A stretch of DNA of 64,000 nt, from assembly GCF_000284315.1 (NCBI RefSeq), contig NC_017094.1, positions 1,643,486-1,707,485 of the forward strand. Reading direction: 5' to 3'. This document shows positions 57,423 through 64,000 of the stretch, in pieces. Position numbers and translations under genes: made by a program. This DNA is from Leptospirillum ferrooxidans C2-3 (GTDB lineage Bacteria; Nitrospirota; Leptospirillia; Leptospirillales; Leptospirillaceae). Below the pieces are notes generated by a model. The model was given only the letters and a program-made list of their open reading frames with translations. It ran no database searches and was not told the DNA's origin. Within the stretch, counting starts at the first letter, position 1; each line of letters opens with the position of its first letter.

Positions 57423-57740
57423 ATGCTGATCAGAAAGATCTCTTCCCTGTTCGTCGCGTTTGCGTTTATGGGAGCAATCTCCCTGACCGCAGCGCCAGTT
57501 TCTTTTGCCGCAGATGCAACAGCACCCGCAGCTCCTGCCGCCAGTGCACCAGCAGCTCCCGCAGCTCCTGCCGCACATCATGCCAAGAAGCACATGAAAA
57601 AGCGACATGCACGTCATGGTTGCAACCATCACAGCAAGTATTATCGCCGTCATCATCGTTGCTATCCAAAGCATCACCATTATGCCAAACACCATCATCA
57701 CATGAGACATCACCACAAGAAGCATCACCACAACGGGTAA
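57423..57740 (+). CDS. Secreted histidine-rich peptide, possible MNIO precursor
   Basis: A 105-residue protein from the ATG at 57423, set by AAGGAG. It has a Sec signal peptide (cleavage near VSFA-AD, residue 29), an Ala/Pro repeat segment (31-51) and a basic C-terminus with 22 histidines, mostly in HH or HHH clusters. Two cysteines, C67 and C80, sit in HGCNHH and HHRCYPK. It is likely a periplasmic or secreted metal binder. The next gene encodes an MNIO/DUF692 enzyme, a family that oxidises cysteines in small metal-binding peptides such as bufferins, which also carry signal peptides. This makes it a candidate substrate, though a terminator separates them. Confidence 0.7.
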   Translation: MLIRKISSLFVAFAFMGAISLTAAPVSFAADATAPAAPAASAPAAPAAPAAHHAKKHMKKRHARHGCNHHSKYYRRHHRCYPKHHHYAKHHHHMRHHHKKHHHNG

Positions 57741-57757
57741 TATTCAACCCGAACATG

Positions 57758-57783
57758 AAGGGGGGATTTCCCCCCTTTTTTTT
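57758..57783 (+). terminator. Intrinsic terminator after the histidine-rich peptide
   Basis: A GC stem (AAGGGGGG against CCCCCCTT with loop ATT) is followed directly by a run of T. It is a textbook Rho-independent terminator and ends the peptide transcript before the MNIO gene. Confidence 0.92.
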
Positions 57784-58029
57784 CCACTCGAACCACCACA
57801 CACCTCCAGCACTCATCCGATCAAGAATCCCTAACAAATACCCATCGGATCCACTTTTTCACTCACAAGACCAGACATGATCCAATCTTCCGATGAATCA
57901 TTTGAACGAGACAATCAAAAGGAAAGACCTCCGGATTTTTGAAATCCAATCCGCTAAAATCCGATAATGATAAAGTTGAGAAATACGTCCACAGAGGGCT
58001 CCATCCATCACAGTCAAGGATACTGATCA

Positions 58030-59445
58030 ATGCCCAAAACGGATCTCCCCAAACTTCCATTGAGCCATCCGTATAAAATCGGAATCTCTACAGACCTCTA
58101 TTTCCCCCCCATCGATGCCCTCTACCACTCACTCACCGGCGTCGGTGAGACTCATCCATCAGAAAATCTGCCTGACTATATAGAGATTTTTCGCGGCCGA
58201 ACGGTTGACATGAAAAAAACCCGGGAAGAAACGATTCCCAAAAGGATTCCCCTCACCTATCACGGAGATGCCCTTTGGTACACCCAGACGAATTTCAGGG
58301 AACAACCTGCAACAAGACAGGAAATCATACGGGCGAATGCCCATATGGACGCACTCGAATCCGAATGGATGATTCACGAGTGTGCACATAAATCGTTTGG
58401 GGGAAGAACCTTTGGAACATACCTCCCGCCACTTTTCTCAAGAGAGTCGGCCCACCAGATCAGGGAAAACACCTTGTGGCTCATGGAGCAAATGGAAGGA
58501 CGACAGTTGATTGTCGAAATTCCACCCTTTCCGTTTTTTCTGGCGGGATCCATGCATCCTGGAGAATTTTTCCATTCGATCCTCAAGGAAACATCTATTG
58601 GACTGGGACTCGATATAGGTCACTTGATCACAATGCTCGAAGCTCTCGGAATCAAACCCCAACCCGAGGCCATCACCTCATGGATCAATCATTACCTCCC
58701 CATCGAACATGTCATGGAAATCCATATGGGAGGGCTCTCCTTATTTAAAAATTCGGAAATAACGCTTCACCAGGATGACCACACTGCTCCCATTCCCCAA
58801 CTATTATGGGAATCCCTCGAGGCTGTCTGCCGTTATTGCCCAATGAAGAATCTCAAGGGGCTGGCGATTGAAGTCGACAATAAAGAGATTGCAACCATTC
58901 TCCCGGAATTCCAGAAGTTTTATCGACTGATACAAGATTCAGCCATTCCGCTTGAATCCCTGTCACTTTCAAACAGGGAACGCCAAGCCATTACGCCTTT
59001 GAACCTTTACTCTTTGGATCCTGATGCCCTGGAATTGGAGTATCAAGATTTGTCCGCATATCTTTCCAGGCAAACATCAAACACCTCCCAATTCATTCAA
59101 GGCTTCCCCAATATTTACAGAGATTCCATCTACCCTTATGAAATATGGTCTTTTGGTGGAGAAATCGAAGCCATCTTTCCTGACACAATGAACGTCATAC
59201 GCTTTTTTCTAAAAGACCCCCAACAATCTTTTGTCGAATACTTTCATCAGGATCTTCTTTCGGAAATATTTCCCTTTGATTTTCTGGTGGTCAAGGTCCT
59301 GAAGTTCCAGGAATGGATTGGCAAACTCGCTTCAGAGGGAATATTCCCTGTCGACGTCCAAGACATTGCAATCCAGACATCCCGTCGGGAAGGAAGAAGA
59401 GCTCTGGATGACCAGGCATTGATTAATGGGGATGAGCTGGCGTGA
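58030..59445 (+). CDS. MNIO (DUF692) enzyme with C-terminal partner-like domain
   Basis: The first 300 residues match the MNIO (DUF692) TIM barrel, whose members bind two or three iron atoms and oxidise cysteine in peptides (MbnB, TglH, bufferin enzymes). Candidate ligands are H78 (LTYHGD), H116 and H120 (MIHECAH), E163, D195 and H198 (LGLDIGHL), E230 and H232 (MEIHMGG), D250 and H251 (QDDHT) and E281 (IEVDN). MNIO proteins are usually about 280-300 residues; here about 165 more follow. That tail (IYRDSIYPYEIW, IFPDTMNVIRFFL) resembles the DUF2063-type partner, normally a separate protein that binds the substrate peptide. AAGGA precedes the start. The nearest small gene is the histidine-rich peptide upstream. 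Confidence 0.8.
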   Translation: MPKTDLPKLPLSHPYKIGISTDLYFPPIDALYHSLTGVGETHPSENLPDYIEIFRGRTVDMKKTREETIPKRIPLTYHGDALWYTQTNFREQPATRQEIIRANAHMDALESEWMIHECAHKSFGGRTFGTYLPPLFSRESAHQIRENTLWLMEQMEGRQLIVEIPPFPFFLAGSMHPGEFFHSILKETSIGLGLDIGHLITMLEALGIKPQPEAITSWINHYLPIEHVMEIHMGGLSLFKNSEITLHQDDHTAPIPQLLWESLEAVCRYCPMKNLKGLAIEVDNKEIATILPEFQKFYRLIQDSAIPLESLSLSNRERQAITPLNLYSLDPDALELEYQDLSAYLSRQTSNTSQFIQGFPNIYRDSIYPYEIWSFGGEIEAIFPDTMNVIRFFLKDPQQSFVEYFHQDLLSEIFPFDFLVVKVLKFQEWIGKLASEGIFPVDVQDIAIQTSRREGRRALDDQALINGDELA

Positions 59446-59556
59446 CAAAATTCAACATACTCTGACGTTTTGATGAACCGATTAAAGATATCCGGGAATC
59501 AAGGGGACTAGGTCTAATCATTCTGTTTTGATAGAATCCGATCGCCCGACCTTATA

Positions 59557-59574
59557 TATCGATTACAATCGATA
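59557..59574. promoter_or_regulatory. Palindromic operator-like site upstream of the CheW-CheZ gene
   Basis: TATCGATT and AATCGATA form a perfect eight-base inverted repeat with a two-base spacer, 91 bases before the start codon in an otherwise empty AT-rich interval. This is the size expected for a dimeric repressor or activator site. The regulator is unknown. Confidence 0.5.
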
Positions 59575-59664
59575 AAAAGATTCACCAATGTACCAAGCTG
59601 TTGTGAAGTCCTAAACACCCGGAAGCCATACGCCGGGGCGACCCTTCCGAAGAAAGAGGCTATC

Positions 59665-60729
59665 TTGCAGCTATTTACCTTTCCATTAACAAAGGACATT
59701 CTTGTTGGTGTCAGACTTGACGATATCCTTAAAATTCTCAAAGGGGAACAGCTGACTTTTGAATCACCGGGAGGTCTTCAAACCGGAACCATTCATGAAA
59801 ATGGACACCAGACTCCAGTTTTTGATTTCAAACGAGCTTTCGAAAAAGAGGACAGCCAATCGCTTCCCGCCAGACTCTTAGTCATCGCTTTTTCAAATGG
59901 CGCTCGCTTTGGCATCGCCACGACCAAAATCGGAAAAGTGATCAGGGAAAAGACTCCCAACGAACGAAAAACACTGGAAAAATTGGGTCTCCCATTCTTA
60001 AGCTATTCTGACACCATTGACTCCATACCTGTTTACGTTTTTGATGTCCATTCCTTTGAACAGCATATGGGACTTCCAGTGTTATCCTCATTCGTACAAT
60101 CAGAGAAAGAAAAAACTCAAATGACAAACGATGAATCTCGGGGTCTGCCCAAACAAGATGATGCCAGTGCCGATTTATTGAATCAGGTTGGAAAGACTGC
60201 AAGAGAAATCCAGAAGATCCTCTCCATGTCAGACTCGATGATGGATACGATGAAAATGATGGAGACTCATCTTCCCCAAACATCCACAGGGCTTGAGGCC
60301 GTATCCAAAATGACGGAAGAGGCAGCACACAAGCTCCTTGAGGGGTTCGAAAAATCACTGGAGACCAACAGGGAGCTTCGAGAAGCTGTACAAAGAATGA
60401 AAGAAAGCCCCAAGACACTTCAGGCAGAGCTGCAATCCGTTGAAACACTCCTTTCCGAAGAAGAAGAACGAATCCTTCATGGATTTGAAGCGATGGTCTT
60501 TCAGGATCTGGTTGGACAAAATATCCGGAAAATGACCGGGACATTAAATGACCTCCAAAACAAACTCCTTACGATCCTTGTCGAACTTTCTCCACAATCC
60601 AAACATGAAGCACCTGAAGATAAAGGATCCTCTGCTCCGATAGAAGCTCTTGATCTCAAGGGAACGGGTCATCCGACCGATGTCAATCAGACAGATGTTG
60701 ATAAACTGCTTTCCGAATTTGGGTTTTAG
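59665..60729 (+). CDS. CheW-CheZ fusion protein
   Basis: The N-terminal 140 residues resemble CheW (GTIHENGHQTPVFDFKRAF; LLVIAFSNGARFGIATTKI), the adaptor linking receptors to CheA. The C-terminal part resembles CheZ, the CheY-P phosphatase: a long helical region with the active-site segment FQDLVGQ, where D281 and Q285 match E. coli D143 and Q147, and a C-terminal VDKLLSEFGF that matches the CheY-binding tail. The 354-residue protein thus joins an array adaptor to a phosphatase. The start is TTG with AAAGAGG six bases upstream. No other che genes are adjacent; a soluble receptor lies at 34.8 kb. Confidence 0.75.
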   Translation: MQLFTFPLTKDILVGVRLDDILKILKGEQLTFESPGGLQTGTIHENGHQTPVFDFKRAFEKEDSQSLPARLLVIAFSNGARFGIATTKIGKVIREKTPNERKTLEKLGLPFLSYSDTIDSIPVYVFDVHSFEQHMGLPVLSSFVQSEKEKTQMTNDESRGLPKQDDASADLLNQVGKTAREIQKILSMSDSMMDTMKMMETHLPQTSTGLEAVSKMTEEAAHKLLEGFEKSLETNRELREAVQRMKESPKTLQAELQSVETLLSEEEERILHGFEAMVFQDLVGQNIRKMTGTLNDLQNKLLTILVELSPQSKHEAPEDKGSSAPIEALDLKGTGHPTDVNQTDVDKLLSEFGF

Positions 60730-61171
60730 CCTCCGAAACATCACAGGATCGTCATTAGGATCCCATGGGGAGCCATTTGAACAATAAGTGACCACCTAAT
60801 CCCTTCTTGGCCCGGCAGGGCATGATGGGGTTAGCGAACGACCGATTTTTCTGTTATCGTTTCCATACTATGACAGAGAATACAACGTGGTCTCTGTGGC
60901 GTCTGCGACGCCAAAATCTCCGATGGAGGACTCAGGGACCGTAGTGGCCTAGGGAAAATGCCCGGGAATAGGCAGATAAGATGGGAAAAACAATCTTTTT
61001 CTCGTATGTGCCTTAGAAACGGGAACGTACGCTCGGAAAACCGTAATCCCCCTTCGGAAACAGCAATGCGCTTTGGGAAGAAAAATTCTTCGCTTGTGGT
61101 AAGCTTACGCGATGGGAGATGGTCATTAAAATTAAGTAAGTCAATGTTTAAGAATATGATGAGGAGTTAGA
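60730..61171 (+). other. Gene-free leader holding a structured RNA candidate
   Basis: No protein gene is supported in these 442 bases. A reading frame at 60958-61170 has no family match and overlaps the RNA candidate. The interval holds the RNA structure at 60889-60973 and the promoter and leader of the YggX-like gene. Confidence 0.5.
60889..60973 (+). ncRNA. Structured RNA candidate with three-way junction
   Basis: Stem P1 (60889-60896, GGTCTCTG, with 60933-60940, CAGGGACC, one G-U pair) encloses two hairpins: P2, TGGCGTC/GACGCCA (60897-60913), and P3, TCTCC/GGAGG (60917-60929). A third hairpin, GCCTA/TAGGC (60947-60973), with inner GGG/CCC, follows directly. The compact junction suggests a folded leader or small RNA. 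I cannot match it to a known riboswitch, 6S, SRP, RNase P or tmRNA. It may be the leader of the YggX-like gene about 200 bases downstream. Confidence 0.45.
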
Positions 61172-61411
61172 ATGGCAATCGTTCATTGTACAAGGTGTGG
61201 GGCTGATGCTGAGGGTCTCGAACAACCTCCTTTCCCTTCAGGCTTTGGAAAAGAGGTACAGGATTCAGTCTGTAAAACGTGCTGGACTGCATGGGAAGAT
61301 ATGCGCGTAAAAGTGATCAACGAATATCGACTGAATCTGGGGACACCAGAGCACAGAACCATGCTCGTCAATATTACAAGGGACTTCCTGGGACTCAAAA
61401 AACCGGAATGA
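61172..61411 (+). CDS. YggX-like iron-trafficking/oxidative protection protein with four cysteines
   Basis: A 79-residue relative of YggX, which protects iron-sulphur enzymes. CTRCGADAEGLEQPPFP and WTAWEDMRVKVINEYRLNL, then TPEHRTMLVNITRDFLG, match the family. E. coli YggX has only one conserved cysteine, but here there are four in two CxxC pairs (C6, C9, C34, C37), suggesting a zinc- or iron-bound knuckle. GAGGAG precedes the ATG. It lies after the structured RNA candidate and before a bidirectional terminator. Confidence 0.82.
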   Translation: MAIVHCTRCGADAEGLEQPPFPSGFGKEVQDSVCKTCWTAWEDMRVKVINEYRLNLGTPEHRTMLVNITRDFLGLKKPE

Positions 61412-61440
61412 TTTCAGAAAGATCCTGAAGAACGCATAAC

Positions 61441-61469
61441 AAAAAGCCGGTTCAGAAGACCGGCTTTTT
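61441..61469. terminator. Bidirectional terminator
   Basis: AAAAAGCCGGT and ACCGGCTTTTT form a perfect stem with flanking A and T runs on both strands. It ends both the YggX-like gene and the convergent proline-dehydrogenase-like gene. Confidence 0.93.
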
Positions 61470-61473
61470 GATT

Positions 61474-62283
61474 TCAGATTTTTCCTATCTCCTGCAAGGC
61501 TTTTAGATGCTTCCTGGCTCCTGGCCCATATGGGAGGACAAGTGTAACAGGAAAGCCTCCTTCAAAAAGAAGGGACCGGATTCTATCCTCCCGCATTCCC
61601 AGCCACATCTGGAACTCCATCATTCTGGGATGGGCATTCTGGAGTCTCGATGCCCCTTGAAGAATCTCCTCATCATGAGTTGCGACAGCAAACATCGCCC
61701 CTTCGGAAAATAGCCACTCCATATAGCTTAAATATTTCCTTCGAATCTGATCCGGATCATTTGATCCTGACTCAAGAGATACGGGATATTGTCCCTTGAC
61801 GAGTCGGACTCTCGCTCTTTTGTTGAGGATGGTCTCAAGATCCTTCTCTGTTCGATCAAGTCTGGCTTGAAGAGTGATCGACAGGTGAGCAAACTTTTTT
61901 CTCAGTTCCAGAAAAGTTTCCATGGTCTCAGAAACTCTCTCACCTTCTTCCATATCGATCCAGCATCCGATCGAATAGTCTTCCGCAGCTGCTATAGCAG
62001 AACGAAGGTGATCCATCGAGCCATTGGACGAAGGGTATCCCGACTGTGACAAGGAAAAAGAAATTCCTCCCCGAATCATCGTCAAACCCATTTGATGGGA
62101 AAGCTCCCGAATCTCCTTCAGAAAAAGTTCCCCATCAGAATCGTTCTCTTCCGAAAGGATTGGCCAAAGGATTGTACCAATTCCTTCTTTGTTCAAAAGT
62201 TTTGCTCGGTCAAGTGCCTCTTGTCTTGTCTCCCCTGCCAAGTAAAGCATTTCTATATTTTTCGAAAACAAACTGTCGGACAT
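61474..62283 (-). CDS. Proline-dehydrogenase-fold protein lacking the usual C-terminal RR motif
   Basis: The 269-residue protein matches the FAD-dependent PRODH barrel: IDMEEGERVSETMETFLELR, ITLQARLDRTEKDLETI, RLVKGQYP (near 160), VATHDEEIL and EFQMWLGM. At the C-terminus, where true enzymes have a PYG..W..Y..RRL motif whose arginines bind proline, this protein has LPYGPGARKHLKALQE with no RR. The FAD-binding features remain, so it may use another substrate or be a divergent imine-forming enzyme. GGAG precedes the ATG. No P5C dehydrogenase gene is nearby. Confidence 0.78.
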   Translation of the reverse strand: MSDSLFSKNIEMLYLAGETRQEALDRAKLLNKEGIGTILWPILSEENDSDGELFLKEIRELSHQMGLTMIRGGISFSLSQSGYPSSNGSMDHLRSAIAAAEDYSIGCWIDMEEGERVSETMETFLELRKKFAHLSITLQARLDRTEKDLETILNKRARVRLVKGQYPVSLESGSNDPDQIRRKYLSYMEWLFSEGAMFAVATHDEEILQGASRLQNAHPRMMEFQMWLGMREDRIRSLLFEGGFPVTLVLPYGPGARKHLKALQEIGKI

Positions 62284-62332
62284 ATTTTTTCTCCATATTG
62301 AATCACCCTATTGATTTCAGACTATTACGATA

Positions 62333-64000
62333 CTAAAGGAATTCACCATCACTTGAAAGAAGTGATTCGATTTCTGTCAGATCAAGTCCCTCCGACAGCT
62401 CAAATGTCTCATCTGCCATCACTTTGGCAAACAGGGCCACCTTTTTTTCTTTTAACCTCGCAACATGCTCCTCAACAGTTCCTCTTGTCAGAAAACGGTA
62501 AACGAAGACTGTTTTATCCTGCCCCATACGATGAGCACGGTCTGTTGCCTGATTTTCAACTTGAGGATTCCACCATGGATCATAATGAAAAACATAGTCG
62601 GCATTCGTCAATGTTAAACCAACACCACCAGCCTTCAGACTTGACAAAAACAACCTTGGAGACAGTTCGTCATTATTTTGGAAAATCTCCACCATCCTTT
62701 GACGATCAACAAGTGATGTCCCCCCGTCAAGACGCAAAACGGGAATCCGTTCTGCCCTGAAGTACTCCTCAAAACGATCAAGAACTCCAACAAACTGAGA
62801 AAAAAGAATCACTCCATGGCCATCCTCCAGTGCTTCTGAGATTTTTTCTTTAACTATTTGAAACTTAGCGGGATTTTCAAAATCAAGAGGTGGATCACGC
62901 TTCACCAGATCAGGATGGCAACAGAACCTCCGGAGAGTCATCAAAAGAGAAAAAACACCCAGACGATAAGCTCCTCCGCTGATCCCTTTCAGACTATGGC
63001 GTCCATTCTCCTTAAGCTTCTTGTACTCTTGTCTCTCTTCAGGGGTCGGATCTATCCAATAGTCGATCATAATCTTTGGAGGAAGGTCTTTTAAGACATT
63101 CTCCTTTGTTCTTCTGAGAATCAAAGGAGCGATCAAAGATCGAAGAAGGGCGATCCGATCGGAATCCCATTTTCCAAATCCTCCCTCTTCGACGAATATC
63201 CTCTCAAATCGACGTCTGCTTCCCAAAAGACCAGGCATGACAAATGCAAATATCGACCAAAGATCCATAAGATGGTTCTCGATAGGCGTTCCGGACAAGG
63301 CGAGTTTGAAGGAAGACTTCAGGGAAAAGAGGGCAGAGGCAATTCCCGAAGCAGGATTTTTTATGACTTGGGCCTCGTCCAGAATAATGCCATGGAATCG
63401 GACCTTTACCATCTCCTCAAGATCATTTCGGACTGTACCATAGGTTGAAAGGATAACGTTTTGAAGAAGTGCCTGGTTCCATCGCTCCCATCTTCCAGCT
63501 CCATGGTGAATCGCTACCGTAAGGGTTGCCGCATATTTTGAAATTTCTTTTTCCCAATTAAACAGCAATGTTGCTGGAAGAACGATCAAGGTTGGAGGGA
63601 GAGTTTCGGAATGAGTTTTTGCACGCTCCGCTTCAAGTACAAGTTCTGAAAGGACTGTCAAGGTTTTTCCAAGTCCCATTTCATCCGCAAGAATACCTCC
63701 CAAGCCTGATAACCTGAGAGAGTGTATCCAGGCAACACCATCGATCTGGTACTCCCTTAGGGGAATCTTAACAGCTCCTTCAAGGAAGGAAGATTGCTTT
63801 GCGGACAAGGAGGACACTTTAAATGGAAATAAGCGGTCAACGAGTTCTTCATCCGGTAAAAACGGCAGATCGGGTCGACTTCGGAGGAGAATAGAAGCGT
63901 AATACTGACTGATGATGGATCGTCCATCTTTATCAGGCTCGAGCAAAAGAACCAGATCATGCATTTTTTGCTGAAACTCCTGATCCATCAAAACAGCAAA
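62333..64000 (-). CDS. SNF2-family helicase, truncated at the window edge
   Basis: The frame is open to base 64000, so the N-terminus is missing. The helicase core is complete: DEMGLGKT (motif I), DEAQVIKN (II), LSGTPIENHLMDLW (III), FSQFVGVLDRF and HRMGQDKTVFVYRF (VI). Bacterial members move along double-stranded DNA and act with polymerases or repair proteins, but the role here is unknown. Its stop lies 50 bases from the start of the PRODH-like gene on the same strand. Confidence 0.92.
   Translation of the reverse strand, partial: FAVLMDQEFQQKMHDLVLLLEPDKDGRSIISQYYASILLRSRPDLPFLPDEELVDRLFPFKVSSLSAKQSSFLEGAVKIPLREYQIDGVAWIHSLRLSGLGGILADEMGLGKTLTVLSELVLEAERAKTHSETLPPTLIVLPATLLFNWEKEISKYAATLTVAIHHGAGRWERWNQALLQNVILSTYGTVRNDLEEMVKVRFHGIILDEAQVIKNPASGIASALFSLKSSFKLALSGTPIENHLMDLWSIFAFVMPGLLGSRRRFERIFVEEGGFGKWDSDRIALLRSLIAPLILRRTKENVLKDLPPKIMIDYWIDPTPEERQEYKKLKENGRHSLKGISGGAYRLGVFSLLMTLRRFCCHPDLVKRDPPLDFENPAKFQIVKEKISEALEDGHGVILFSQFVGVLDRFEEYFRAERIPVLRLDGGTSLVDRQRMVEIFQNNDELSPRLFLSSLKAGGVGLTLTNADYVFHYDPWWNPQVENQATDRAHRMGQDKTVFVYRFLTRGTVEEHVARLKEKKVALFAKVMADETFELSEGLDLTEIESLLSSDGEFL

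Noticed and set aside
60889-60973. 6S, SRP, RNase P or tmRNA identity for the structured RNA
   Set aside because: The conserved sequence blocks of these RNAs are absent and the length is too short.
60958-61170. Possible 70-residue gene before the YggX-like gene
   Set aside because: It has no family match, starts inside a hairpin of the RNA candidate, and has no ribosome binding site.

Overview
The window looks like a chromosomal segment of a Gram-negative, probably acidophilic, iron-oxidising member of the Nitrospirota. Leptospirillum is my best guess (inference, about 0.6). The reasons are intermediate GC, lipoproteins, beta-barrel-like proteins and a type II secretion system (outer membrane), an FTR1 iron permease behind a Fur-like box, and housekeeping proteins that are diverged from proteobacterial ones. 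No phage, insertion sequence or CRISPR array is visible.

Layout. 1-4.6 kb: 3' part of uvrC, then a membrane-anchored protein with three AAA+ modules, two of them with broken P-loops. 4.7-9.5 kb: thiC, then a methionine synthase split into a separate reactivation protein and a MetH core that start-stop overlap. 9.4-16.7 kb (mostly minus): PhnP-like hydrolase, cyclophilin, typA, an RlmI-like methyltransferase, recO and era, with a small outer-membrane-type protein on the plus strand. 17-21 kb (plus): SDR oxidoreductase, manC and manB for GDP-mannose, and a His/Met-rich exported protein. 21.3-22.6 kb: NsrR-like and Crp/Fnr-like regulators. 23.2-27.3 kb (minus): a ligase-ACP-acyltransferase fusion and a beta-CASP nuclease. 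27.4-34.4 kb (minus): recB and recC, with no recD in view. 34.8-42 kb: a soluble CZB chemoreceptor, FTR1 plus cupredoxin, a lipoprotein, argA and a MASE1-PAS-PAS-GGDEF protein.

42-46.4 kb is a sparse, AT-richer region with small stress-type enzymes (SnoaL-like, ABM-like), decayed genes including a frameshifted lipoprotein, a long inverted repeat, paired DnaA-like boxes, tRNA-Gly(CCC) and an extended ThiS.

46.5-57.3 kb (plus) is one operon-like run of type II secretion genes in the order C, D, E, F, G, N, L, M, K, followed by a TPR protein. The secretin is short and H, I and J are missing. 57.4-59.4 kb holds a secreted peptide with 22 histidines and two cysteines, next to an MNIO (DUF692) enzyme carrying an extra C-terminal domain that resembles the usual separate partner protein. 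This is the best candidate for an undescribed peptide-modification or metal-handling system. 59.5-64 kb: a CheW-CheZ fusion behind a palindromic site, a structured RNA candidate, a cysteine-bearing YggX relative, a divergent proline-dehydrogenase-fold protein and a truncated SNF2 helicase.
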